DNA from: Misgurnus anguillicaudatus
Taxonomy: Eukaryota; Chordata; Actinopteri; Cypriniformes; Cobitidae
Length of the DNA: 64,000 nt
Direction: 5' to 3'
NCBI RefSeq assembly: GCF_027580225.2
Contig: NC_073356.2
Location: 7,040,501 to 7,104,500, forward strand
The translations under genes and the position numbers were made by a program. Each line of letters opens with the position of its first letter. Position 1 is the first letter of the stretch. Of the stretch, positions 44,662 to 55,675 are shown one piece after another. The notes beneath the pieces are model-generated. The model had not been told where the DNA came from. It ran no database searches and worked only from the letters and a program-made list of their open reading frames with translations.

Positions 44662-46760
44662 CGAGTACACACTAAGGATCATTGTTAGGTTCATGCTGAT
44701 TTAGTAGCTTAACCCATTATTTTACCCTTTCGTCTCTATCTAACTGTAGGTTACTTATGGTTATGGTATGGGCTATGGGTTGAGGTTAGGTTGTTTTGCA
44801 GGAATGTTATTTAAGGACCAACAAAAGATGTTAATCTAGACGTTTTATGTCAATGTTATTCATGGTTTTGGGGTTTTATCTCAGGCATAGCATTGGAGGC
44901 CTTGAAAACAGAAAGAGGGACTTGGATCTGGAGTCCTTCAGGCCTGAAGTGTCTCTCTGTACTCTGCTGAAACTAAGACTTCATTGAGGGACACTGAGTC
45001 CTCAGGGCAGAGTCTGAATTGTTCTTTGTCATCTTTTGATGGCACAGGCCATGATGACTGCAACCAGTGGACAGCTGGTGGTCGAACACAGACATTTACT
45101 ACCATGATATTTGAGAATTTGAGGTGGAACAGAACAACATCTGTCTTGCCAAATTTAATTTCTTTTGCTGATAGTTTGCTTAGAACCTACCCCTGATATT
45201 TTTTTTAAATATCAACTATTGTCTAGCGGTGCATTTAGATGCCAATGTAAATGCTATGAAGTTGAAAATCGGTGCCTACTAATTTCTCGTTTTTATTTCT
45301 GCTAATTCTAAATTAACAAAAATCTTTGTTATAATTTTAAACAATTTATCATCAACTACAGATGTTGAATTCACTGTTTCTACCATGTTTTTTTCACTGA
45401 CACCCCAACATGGAAACTCTCTGCTCAAAGAAAATCATGAGCTTCCCACTCCTAATGTTCAAGTGCCCTCAATATGATATACCAAACATGACTTCAACCT
45501 ACCATTACTTCAGGGAAAAATTCCCAGGGGGTACCTAAAACATATTGGCTTGGTTTTGGTTTTCAGTTTTGCAACTGCAGCAAGACTCTAATTTCACTGC
45601 ACACATGTGAAAAAGCACCTATCATTCCACTGGCCCATGGCTCAGTACTTTGCGCTCATGTCCTATTACTCTGGCAGATGGATGTCAGACCTCTGCCTAC
45701 AGCTGATTTGGAAACAAAGTTTTAAGGTGTTCAATAATGCCCCTTTACGAAGTTTTGATTTTGGGCTGTACTATAATAGGTTTTCATGCCTGAATGTTCA
45801 AAAACACATGTTTTAAATGCTCTTATTGGTTAAAACCACTTAGAGAGTGTTTTATAAATGCCCCGCCCCTTAAGACGATTACACCGAATGAGAAGTGTGT
45901 CAATGCCATGTCCTTAAAAACCATACTATGAGTGTACATAGACACTCTGGCACTCTGAAGGATCAAAATCCTAAATGTAACATGAAAAGATATGATATTT
46001 ATCCCAAATCTTCAATAACATACAAACTGATTTCACATTAGGATAAAAGATAAATTGATCTGTTTGAGATAAACAAGAAAAACGGTGCATTAATGCAGAA
46101 AAACAATTTGCAGGTTTCTCGATTCACCATATACATAACAGACTCATATAAAAAGAGTGTATTCATTGATTAATGTTCAAAGGTCACCTGTTGTTAAATA
46201 AAAACGAAGAGTCCTGACTGAACACGAAGATAGGCTCTGTGTTTTTTCCAGAAATGTCTTTGATCCTGCTTGAACACTGTAGGATCTTTGTGTTTTTATC
46301 TTGCCAAGCACAGTTGCTGGCTGTTGCAATTTAAAGATCCATACTACCGGTCCTGACTTCAGCTCCTTCATCGGCCTTTCACATTTTCTTGTCCAACTGC
46401 ATGGAAAGCACCACTGTGCTGCTTTTTTTTAAAGCACACGGGGCTTGCACTACTGCAGCGTCTGCCGTTGCTAAGCAATCATGAGCAACACTCTCCATAG
46501 ATTCAGTAATGCATCTCCATGCATTGTTGCTTTTATTTGTGTCAAAATAATAGCAGCTTGACAGATCGTATAGCTCTGGGTATCCCTGTGATCAGCTGTT
46601 TTTTCATCTTGATATACAATGTTTACATATTATAATGTTGATACATAAAGGGTGAAGCAGCAGTCTGAAAAGCTGAAATATTTCGAACTCACCGTGGCAC
46701 GAAACACCTGGATTAAAGAGTGTGACTCACCACAAGCTCGTCGCGGCCACATCACTCTCT
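44662..46760. other. No secure feature
   Basis: About 2.1 kb, the longest stretch here without a recognisable element. 44880-45200 has a more balanced base composition and a 70-codon frame (44984-45196), but no domain or splice pattern that I can defend. Host intergenic or intronic DNA is likely. Confidence 0.45.
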
Positions 46761-47071
46761 ATTTGAGCCAGCCTGATCTCACGAATTTCCGTGGGATAGT
46801 CACAGATTTTTTTGCTCATTTTTCCGTGGCATTCACACGAATCTCCACATTTTTCCATGGCCCTGCTACGGATTGTCTTTTTCCATGGCATTCTCACGGA
46901 TTGGTTACTCAACTGTTTTGTCCTATTTTCTTTCTATTGTCGCTTCGGTTTAGGGTTAGATTTACATGAAATGACATCCCTACCCAAACCCAACTCTAAC
47001 CCCAACGCCAGGCGACAATTGTTTAAAGTTTAGAAAATATAAAAGAATAAATCATAAAAAATAGTATAAAC

Positions 47072-48028
47072 GAGGTGTTCTCAAAGTCCGGACTCCGCTC
47101 CGGATCCGACGGGAACTTGATCCGGACCCGTGTTCATATTAAAAGTGCATTCATTTCTATGTGAATGATTAAATGTGTGCATTTGCTACTTTACAAATCC
47201 ATATTAAACTTGTAAACCATTCGTTTAGTTTTTATCTTTTTAGATTTAAGAGTATTCCTGGTCCGAAACTAAAACGAGATATTTAAAAATGTCCTGTGTG
47301 ACGCTGTAGCCATCACACCCAGATATTATGCACAGCTACTTCATGTACTCTACTTTTGATCAGTAAGTCCTTATCGATCTGAAATCACTGTTGGTTTGAG
47401 TCATTTAAAACATGCATTTGAAAAAGCAACACTCGTCAAACATAATCTTTATACCTATTATTCTTTATTATCATGAAAATACCTGAAAAGATTTGAAGAA
47501 CAGCAATATAAATATATCCTTAAGACATTTCCTGGAGCTGCGTGTGTCTGGTTCTTCGTCTGCAGCGCATATTGAGTTTTTGCACGAGTGCGCCCCCTGG
47601 CTTTTGGATGTAACGGCATTTCACTGTAATTCATAGAGAAGCATAGCAAGCATCATCAGCCAATTTATAGGTGCACCCCTAATTTTGGTCAGTGTCTCTG
47701 TCAACCAACCACACTTTTTTGCCATGGTTTATGCATCTGATGTAAAACAAACTGTGCCATTTCTCTAATTAGGTTGCTCTGTATTTTGCACCTGGTTACT
47801 TTTGGCATATTTTTTGTGTTTATGTTTAAAAAATGTTTTTACTTTAAATGCAAAATACACTTGTTATGTTTCTCCCAAACTATTTGTGTTGATTTGTTAT
47901 ATAAACAAGTGATTTACATAAAGTTATTACCATGCTTGACAATTTTTGTAATATCCAGTTTTTCCGGACCTATGAAAATGATGAGAATTCAGATTTGGAC
48001 CTTTGAATGTAAACTTTGAGAACCCCTG
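47072..48028. mobile_element. hAT element with GGTTCTCAAAGT ends, nested
   Basis: 957 bases, ends GAGGTGTTCTCAAAGTCCGG and AAACTTTGAGAACCCCTG. Perfect TSD GTATAAAC (47064-47071, 48029-48036), confirmed by the uninterrupted MITE at 11180-11200. It carries a fragment of a third family at 47345-47682. Confidence 0.94.
47345..47682. repeat. Fragment of TGTGACGATTAATCG hAT, third nesting level
   Basis: Inverted match to 25500-25770: GATCAGTAAGTCCTTATCGA, TTATCATGAAAATACCTGAA, CATTTCCTGG and CCCCCTGGCTTTTGGATGTA. The end reads GGTGCACCCCTA. The other end is truncated or decayed. Confidence 0.8.
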
Positions 48029-48329
48029 GTATAAACCAATAATTAAAGTGACATATTAACGCAAACACCAAATCTAACCCTAAACCGAAGCGAAAATGGT
48101 TTGAAAATAGGAAAACAGTTGAGTAAACAATCCGTAAGAATGCCACAGAAAAAACAGTCCGTAGCAGGGCCACGGAAAAATGCGGAGATCCGTGAGAATT
48201 CCATGGAAAAATTAGCAAAAAATTCTGTGACTATCCCACTGAACTTTGTGAGATCAGGTTGATTTGAGCAAAAGAGCAAACGTGTGCTCACAAAAGACAT
48301 GACATGTGAATAGCTCCTAACTCTGTCTC

Positions 48330-48905
48330 CAGTTTAAGCCTGGAGTGCACAGTCGAACACACGGCCTTTCAAAGCATTGTACGTTTAACTCATACGAGTA
48401 AGCAGACATTTGAAGCATGCACATTGCAACAAATTGCAATACCTCTCCTGACCTACATGGGTACATAAGGAGCAGTCAAACAGGCCTAACGTGGTGAAGA
48501 ATGACACAGAAGAACAACAACAACAATAACAAAGGAGGAGAGGGGCATTTGCTTTGCTTGTTAGTTCTGGAAGAAGGAGAAATGTAAAAAAGAGAAAGAG
48601 AAGGTGGTCTGTGTGACCACTGAATGAGCAAAGAACAAGGGATGGTGAATTCAGTCTACTGGACTCTACAGTCTGCTGGAGAAGCATTATCAGTACTTTT
48701 GCACATCGGCTCTTAAATTTAACGTTTAGGTGTGTCATATTGTTCCATATAAAACTCATAAAAAAGACTTGTAAGCACAGCAGAAAGGCTAGCCATGAAT
48801 TTGGGCTATTTAGCAATGTGATCTTTAGCAAAGAATAGCAGCAAGCTACTGATTAGGAAGCCGGACAGTCTGTAAGCTTATTCCGTAGATGTGTGAAACC
48901 TTATG
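48330..48905. other. No recognisable feature
   Basis: Contains the longest open frame of the window (148 codons, minus, 48385-48831). It shows only low-complexity Leu/Cys/Ser/Phe-rich runs and no domain. Not called as a gene. Confidence 0.5.
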
Positions 48906-49095
48906 GAAGATTATTAAACGGGCAGTTCTGGTTCTTCATTCTGATTGGTTGAAACGCGTTCTAAGCCGTGATAAAATACACCGGTAACCTCACGGTTCAG
49001 ACCACATTACATAAGTATCACTGCGCCACTGTTGCTGCGTACTGATTTATGAAAATAAACACCACAGTCTTAAATCATATTTTTAATTGTCTACA
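48906..49095. repeat. Repeat fragment, partly duplicated at 50309-50358
   Basis: CATTCTGATTGGTTGAAACG relates it to 50510-50535. AAATAAACACCACAGTCTTA with about 50 surrounding bases (49043-49092) is repeated at 50309-50358. The CpG-rich block therefore lies between direct repeats. Confidence 0.6.
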
Positions 49096-49149
49096 ACTGC
49101 ACAATTAATGGCGATATCCAGATAAATGTCAATAAATATTGTTGAGTCA

Positions 49150-49880
49150 TCTCGTCGATAAAGAAAAAACGCTGTCTTATGGTGCGGTAGAGGCGTGAAG
49201 CGCGAGTGATTTCAATGTTAAGTCAATGTGCAGACGCACGTCAGGAGGTCCCGCGGCGCGGAAGACGCGTTTCCGCCTCATTCGCACGTGAAGCTCGCGC
49301 GAATGGAGCGTTGTGCGCGGTACATGCGAATGGTGCTTTTGTGCATTTTGCGGTTCACGCGAATTTGCGGCTCCTGATCAGGAGCCTGCCTGCTGTTGTG
49401 GTGGCAGCCCCGCCCGGAGTCACTCACTCAAGCAGTCACTCAGACCTATATGTCACAAGTTGTTATTTCTATAGAGGAGACAGGAATAAAAAAGAACTCG
49501 CTTGAAAGAGTGTCAGTAAGGACTTTGGGCAACCTGGTACGTTGTAATACACACTTCACTTTTGAGTCACGTGACGTTTATCGACCCGCGCCGTTTATTT
49601 TCCCCCTATAGTAAGGTTACCCAATACAAACTGGTAACTCTCTTGATAAATGCACAAGTAACATCAGTCATCTTGCAAACAGACACTCGCACAGCAGTTG
49701 CCCCTCCCACAAGAAGCGGATTTTGGCTCGGACGCGCGTCAATGCTTGCTTTTTCCGCGCGTCTACTCCGCTCTACACGCGCGAATGCATTCAAAGTGTT
49801 CAAGCGGCAAACTAGGCGCGGTAGACGCGATTTTGACGCCCAAAACGCGTTTGGTGTAAATTCAGCATTAGGAGTTTATA
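49150..49880. repeat. CpG-rich block, probably repeat-derived
   Basis: Dense CG dinucleotides and CGCG motifs (for example CCCGCGGCGCGG near 49249 and GGCGCGGTAGACGCG near 49816), in clear contrast to the AT-rich surroundings. Phrases such as CGCGCGAATG occur in both halves. No promoter or exon can be shown. It may be an element whose ends are not evident, or a genuine CpG island. Confidence 0.5.
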
Positions 49881-50479
49881 ACTCAAGTTCATACGTCCGC
49901 TATTATCCACTGGGTGGCGATCTTACCCAACTTAAACACTGACGCATTCACTCAACACTGAAAACAGCGTGTTTTCATCAGGCTCTGAATCTGATCTCTT
50001 ACAAAAGTTCTTCACAAAAATTGAATTTTTTAGCTAAAAAATTTGAGAGGTGATAAGAAAACAAATGAAGGTAGGATGAAACTTTTTTTGTTTGTTTTTG
50101 TTTGAAAGCGGATGGTCTGTTCTTTCAATTGATATTTTATGTTTATTTAAAGAAGATAATTCTTCTGCAAGGCATTAAACTAAAACTGGGTGGCAACTTA
50201 AAAAAAAAAACGCTGACAGATAAGGAGTTAAGCATGCATCCAAGCATATTTGATCATCACTTCAACAGTTGCACGATATAAATGTTAATGTATAAATTAG
50301 ATGAATGGTGATTTATAAAAATAAACACCACAGTCTTTAATCATATTTTCATTGTGTCTTTGCTGCGTCTGTGTTGGTTGGGAACTGCACTCTGTTTTAG
50401 TCACACTTGATTCTGAGGAACTACTTTGTTTGGCGGAAGAGTAATATTTCTACTAATTTAATTACAACTTATTTTTGTT
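49881..50479. other. No recognisable feature
   Basis: AT-rich sequence, including the second copy (50309-50358) of the 50-base direct repeat described at 48906-49095. Confidence 0.45.
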
Positions 50480-51025
50480 TTATTTTATATTATACCACGG
50501 GTCTGTTGAATGCTGCATTCTGATTGGCTGAGAAATGTTCTATGGGTGTTGATTATTTTTTATTATTATTTTTTTTGATTATTTTTCTGTAAACCGCACA
50601 CCTAACTTTTCAACTGTCTTAAAAATAGGCACCAGAGCAATGTTTGTGGTAACCGTGGTATAAGCGTTTATAAAACGGTTACTTCATATGCAAAACGTTA
50701 GCGGGATTTGTAAGGAATAATTGACGACGGTCCTTTGAATTATTTGAAAATAATGCACACCTGCGGTGTAACTTTCCGCTTCGCGTCGTGCCGCATTACC
50801 ACCTTGGTGTGCATTATTTTCTTATAATTCAATGGCCCGTCGTCAATTATTCCTTACAAATCCCGCTAACGTTATGCATATGAAGTAACCGTTTTATAAA
50901 CGCAATAAACCCCTCGAAGCGTTGGGTTACCAGTGCATTTTATAACAGCTAAGGGGTGTTGTTAGGCACGAAGCGGAGTTATAAAATGCACTGGTAACCC
51001 ACTGCTTCTTGAGGTTTATTGCTTT
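50480..51025. repeat. Two adjacent large hairpins in a dispersed repeat
   Basis: Hairpin 1: 50666-50773 pairs with 50801-50905 (ATAAAACGGTTACTTCATAT against ATATGAAGTAACCGTTTTAT; GATTTGTAAGGAATAATTGA against TCAATTATTCCTTACAAATC), arms about 105 bases, loop about 27. Hairpin 2: 50903-50948 pairs with 50977-51023 (GGGTTACCAGTGCATTTTAT against ATAAAATGCACTGGTAACCC; GCAATAAACC against GGTTTATTGC). The left part (50510-50535, CATTCTGATTGG) belongs to the family seen at 12850 and 37455. Confidence 0.88.
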
Positions 51026-51057
51026 AGTCTGTAGCCCGAGTTTGTTGCTTTCCCATC

Positions 51058-51440
51058 GCAAACACATTCGGCTAATATTGCTAAAGAATCCTGGAGGATC
51101 TGGAACTTTTCACTCTGTGTTGGTGCTATAGATGGGAAGAATGTTCAAATCAGAGCACCTCCGAACTCTGGAAGTGACTACTTAAACTATAAAGGGACAC
51201 ACTTGATTGTCTTAATGGGGGCTTGTGATGCTTATTACTATTTAGATGTGGGAGCACATGGTCATTAAAGTGACAGTGGTGTCTTCATAGACAGTGTCAT
51301 TGGAATCAGACTCCAGGAAAGCAAGCTAGAAGTACCACCACCAACGACACTTCCAGCACAAATGTCATGGTCATCTACATGTTTGTGACTGATGCAGCGT
51401 TCCCACTGCACTGCAACCTGTTGCATCCATTTCCTGGAGC
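51058..51440 (+). pseudogene. PIF/Harbinger transposase pseudogene (DDE_Tnp_4 type)
   Basis: Reads IAKESWRIWNF, then CVGAIDGKNVQIRAPPNSGS, whose Asp is the first catalytic residue of PIF/Harbinger nucleases. YNYKGTHSIVL-like and DVGAHGH segments follow. A TAA at about 51267 interrupts where the family has a charged pair before SD. After a +1 shift near 51370, FVTDAAFPLHCNLLHPFPGA gives the second-Asp block. The hAT at 51441 cuts the frame directly after this. I could not find the third acidic residue beyond 59930. Confidence 0.88.
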
Positions 51441-51830
51441 CAGGCTTGTGCACAATTCAGAATTGAATTGAGAATGACTCCTAAATTCCAATTCAATTCT
51501 TGAATTTGAATTGAATTTGAATTGATGTCAAAAACAGGATCTAGAATTACAATTCGAATTTGAATTAAAGGAAGCAGAATTGCAATTCAATAGAAATTCA
51601 AAGAAATTCATATAAATCCGTGTATCGTTCGTTCAATCGATTTTTCCAATTAAAAACAAAAATGATAAAACGAATAACGACTTGTTTTTCGATTTTTGGA
51701 TTGTGCATTCGGATCAGGAATACAGAATGGGAATAGCGGTATTAGGACAAATTTTGATTTTGATTTTTTTTATTTGGTACCTTAGCAGACATTTGCCAAT
51801 GAAATCATTTTAAACAGATCAAGTACTTTT

Positions 51831-52112
51831 GTGGTAACAGATTACAGATATTTTAATAAGGTTGTGCATATGACAGAGCAACGACCAATCATGCTCTCCT
51901 GTAGTCTTATTCTCTTATACAGTCCGACTCTTGTCGGATTCTTGTGGTGCGGGATTAAATTTAAGAGTATAAATACGGTAGCACTCGGAACTCTGGGGTA
52001 CCCATATTGGACAGGAACGTTGGTTGGGAACGGGTGGTCTGGACTGCGTTTCCTGATAAAATTTAACTTAGCACTTAAGAGCGCTTTCTACGAGCTACTT
52101 AATGAATGTTAG
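51831..52112 (+). CDS. Unrecognised 93-codon frame in left foldback arm
   Basis: Begins MVTDYRYFNKVVHMTEQ and contains LVGFLWCGIKFKSINTV and GTLGYPYWTGTLVGNG. Moderately hydrophobic between residues 20 and 45. I do not recognise a family. The same frame in the opposite arm (53819-54058) is identical over most of its length, which may only reflect identity of the arms. Coding status uncertain. Confidence 0.3.
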   Translation: MVTDYRYFNKVVHMTEQRPIMLSCSLILLYSPTLVGFLWCGIKFKSINTVALGTLGYPYWTGTLVGNGWSGLRFLIKFNLALKSAFYELLNEC

Positions 52113-53818
52113 TTATTCTTTCACGTGCATTTCCCCAAAATGCACTTAAATATATCGCACACAGCAGTGGCTATCCGTTTGTCAAGTGCTAAAATTTCGC
52201 CTATAGAATGACTGTTAATTGTAGCACACGCTTGTTAAAGGTTTAGCCTAATGATCTTCACCCAATGCATGTAATAATATTGTTAATAATATTGTTTAAT
52301 ATTGTTCAATGACTAATTGCACGTTTTGATAATTTATGCTATGTGAAATCATCTTTTCAATATTTAGTTTGGACTAATTCCATTGTGAATTGCCTTTTTA
52401 AGTTTATAATATTACTTATTTGGCTATTATTGATATATTAATATCTTATGCCTTTCTATGTAATGTTTATTTTACATTTATTTTACCAGCACGGATGTAC
52501 ACTGTACTATGCATACTGTACACATTATATTAAGCACAACCTTTGTCATTATTAACTTCACAATCAAAGAATGAATTAAAAGAGCTTTATAATACAATCT
52601 CTAAAAATCTTTAGTCAAGTATTGCCTTCTACATTTAATAGAAGAGATGAAAGGCGAAACATCATCACGGTAGAGCTGTGTTAAGTTACGATGCTTTTGG
52701 GAAATGCAGCCCTGACTGACAATAGCGCACTAGTCCCGACATCTTTTGACAGCGTTAGCGTTGGCGTATCCGCACTTCATTCTGATCACATATCCTGCAA
52801 GAATGTTTGTAATAGTTTGTGCAGAAAATAGGTTTATATGTTTTTTAGTGATATGTTTATATGTTGCTTAGTGATATGCTTTGCCCTATAATGTATGTTT
52901 CTTTGTTACATTTTGCGTTGACCGTGAATATTTTTTTTTAATATGCCCTGTAAACCTGGCAATGTCTTTGCATCCCGATGATGTAACACAGCGCATTCAG
53001 ACATCGTTGTCGGAATTTGAATGTGATATGCTAAAACGTGTCTTTATAGGAACATTCTTTATAGGCTAAATGTCGGTTAAGCTTTCAGTTAAAAGTTATT
53101 TTTTACATAGCACTAGATACAAACGTACGTTTTCCCTTCATTCATATTTTGCTAATAATTAGTGACAAACGTCGTAGGGAAAAAAAGGTTGGATAAAAGC
53201 ATTCTAAGCGGTGAAACAGAGTAAATTTTAAGTGGGTGCGGGAAGAAAAAAAACAATGCCGCGCAGACCTCTATTTTAAACCAGATGTGTATAAATAATA
53301 ATAATAATAAAAAAGAAATAAAATTCAAAACTCGGACTGTAAGCGAATGAGATCTTACATGGGAGCACAGTGCAATTCACGCCCTTATTATGCCTGTAAT
53401 CTGTTACCACAATAGTACTTGTTCTGTTTAAAATGATGTATTAGATATTAATATTGCAATGAGAGCAATAATAAGTAATAATATAAATTTTAAAATGCAA
53501 TGCACAATGGTATGAGTCCAAACTAAATATGGAAAAGATGATTTCACATAGCATACATTATTAAAATGTGCAATTAGTCATTGAACAATATCAAACAATA
53601 TTATTAACAATATTACATGCACATTGGGTGAAGGTCGTTAGGCTAAACTTTTAACAAGCGTGTGCTACAATTAACAGTCATTCTATAGGCGACATTTCAG
53701 CACTTGACAAACGGATAGCCACTGCTGTGTGCGATATATTTAAGTGCATTTTAGGGAAATGCACGTGAAAGAATAACTAACGTTCATTAGCTCGTAGAAA
53801 GCGTTCTTAAATGCTAAG

Positions 53819-54058
53819 TTAAATTTTATCAGGAAACACAGCCCAGACAGACCACCCGTTCCCAACCAACGTTCCTGTCCAATATGGGTACCCCAGAGTT
53901 CCGAGTGCTACCGTATTTATACTCTTAAATTTAATCCCGCACCACAAGAATCCGACAAGAGTCGGACTGTATAAGAGAATAAGACTACAGGAGAGCATGA
54001 TTGCTCGTTGCTCTGTCATATGCACAACCTTATTAAAATGTCTGTAATCTGTTACCAC
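53819..54058 (-). CDS. Unrecognised 79-codon frame in right foldback arm
   Basis: Counterpart of 51831-52112, pointing toward it. Differences: YRHF for YRYF, QRAI for QRPI, and a frame change after GNGW that replaces the last 20 or so residues. If these were genes they would be convergent duplicates; as part of a palindrome they may be incidental. Confidence 0.3.
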   Translation of the reverse strand: MVTDYRHFNKVVHMTEQRAIMLSCSLILLYSPTLVGFLWCGIKFKSINTVALGTLGYPYWTGTLVGNGWSVWAVFPDKI

Positions 54059-54595
54059 AAAAGTACTTGATCTGTTTAAAATGATTTCATTGGCAAATGT
54101 CTGCTAAGGTATTAAATAAAAAATCAAAATGAAAATTTGTCCTAATCCCGTTATTCATATTTTGTATTTTTGATCTGAATGCACATTCCAAAAATCGAAA
54201 AACAAGTCGTTATTCGTTTTATCACTTTTGTTTTTAATTGGAAAAATCGATTGAACGAACGATACACGGTCCGTGTACTTTTGCGTCCATTCATTTTTCT
54301 TTTTTAACCAATAAATATAAAAACGAAAAATGTGATTTTCTCTTTTTTTGTTTTTAAACTGGTGAAAAGATAATCAAAATACAAAGTTATTTTAATTATT
54401 TAATAGTATTTTACAATTGAAAAGCAAATAATTGTAATTTATTTATTTTACTTACACAGTTTTGCTGTTTCACATTAAGGCTTCTTCTGGCTGTGAATTC
54501 GCAGAGCGCGGCTTTATGCACGTGAACATCACAGCATTTCTTACTCATTTAGACTATATTAAAACGCGCAGATTATAACTGGGAAGACTGAACAT

Positions 54596-55633
54596 CAGGG
54601 GCGTTGCTAGACATAAAGCTCTACTGGGGCACAGGCCCCCCATTTTTTTTACTTTTTCCTGAAAGCCTGCGGTGTGCAAGATACAATTTCCTTTGCTTAA
54701 TCCACTATTCCAACATTGCAACAAGTACTGGGAAAGACAAACATTTATTTAAAATTTTTTAAGTATCATCTTCATATATACATATATATATATATATATA
54801 TACAACATTATTAACATGTTTAAAGGCATAAAATGTTTGGAAATAATGGCCGGAGAGAAAAAAAAATTATGCACATTTGCATTTTACATAACAATGATTA
54901 ATAACTTCTTTTTTTATTTTTAAGAATATTTTCATTTTATGACTGCTACTAAAAAATCTATCTTAGTTACTGCTAACTATTTACGTAATGACCTAGAGCT
55001 AGTGAACTAAATATTAATTTCATATCTGAAAATACAGAACAGTATAACACAATTTTTGTATGTGAACAATGCAATTTTATTGACTATTGACAGTGGTTTT
55101 CCTGAGATTTTCCCTCTAATGTTTAAGCCCTGACAGGGTTAGATGTTATGTGTCTTTACTCCCTTAAATTCATCATCTCTCATTTTTGCTTCCCTTTTCC
55201 TGCTTTGCACAAAACATTTCTGATGTCCATCACATGCGTCAATGATCGGGTGAAAATAAGATTTTCATTATTATTTAGAAACTTTTCATTATTATTTAGA
55301 AACTTACTTTAGTCTCGTCATCGCGTGTACTTTGTATGCGGCTGCGCACGGCAAAACAGTCGCGTGCTCGCCTCAATTCATGTCCGCGTCCGCGCACCCA
55401 TCATGTCCGTGCGCGGACGCGGACATGAATAGAGGCGTGAACGCGTCAGTGCGACTGCTGCGTCGCTTTTTCAAACGTGAATTGGGTAACTACATTGCAT
55501 ATTCATCCGTTTTTGTCTTTGTAAAGGAATAAACTAGTTAACTGCTAAAATGTAAACTTGAGATTTACACAGGGGCACAAAAGATTTACACTGGGGCACG
55601 TGCCCCAGTAAAAGGGGTCTAGCGACGCCCCTG
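54596..55633. mobile_element. hAT element with CAGGGGCGTYGCTAGAC ends
   Basis: 1038 bases, ends CAGGGGCGTTGCTAGACATA and GGTCTAGCGACGCCCCTG. TSD CTGAACAT (54588-54595) and CTGAAAAT (55634-55641), 7/8. A CpG-rich inner palindrome (55375-55430: ATGTCCGCGTCCGCGCAC and its complement) stands out. A (TA)n stretch lies at 54779-54801. Relative of 43310-44148. Non-coding. Confidence 0.9.
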
Positions 55634-55675
55634 CTGAAAATCTACGATGTTTGAAACTATAAAGGTTGATTTGTG

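Larger units (their letters stand above)
46769..48261. mobile_element. hAT MITE, CARCCTGATCTCAC family, with nested elements
   Basis: Ends CAGCCTGATCTCACG and GTGAGATCAGGTTG. Perfect 8-bp TSD ATTTGAGC (46761-46768, 48262-48269). The paralogous sequence at 60175-60275 lacks the element and has ATTTGAGC once, an empty site. Interrupted by the hAT at 47072-48028; without it about 536 bases remain. Confidence 0.95.
51618..54269. mobile_element. 2.65-kb foldback element with 0.83-kb arms
   Basis: Arms 51618-52450 and 53441-54269 are inverted copies, with terminal 14 bases CCGTGTATCGTTCG perfect at both ends. The spacer 52451-53440 is about 990 bases and unique here. Part of the right arm (CTGTAATCTGTTACCACAA) recurs at 53394-53412. 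No family known to me. Each arm contains the same open frame (see 51831-52112 and 53819-54058). Confidence 0.88.

Noticed and set aside
48385..48831. 148-codon minus-strand open frame, longest in the window
   Set aside because: Low-complexity Leu/Cys/Ser/Phe-rich translation without any domain, neighbour or start context; consistent with chance.
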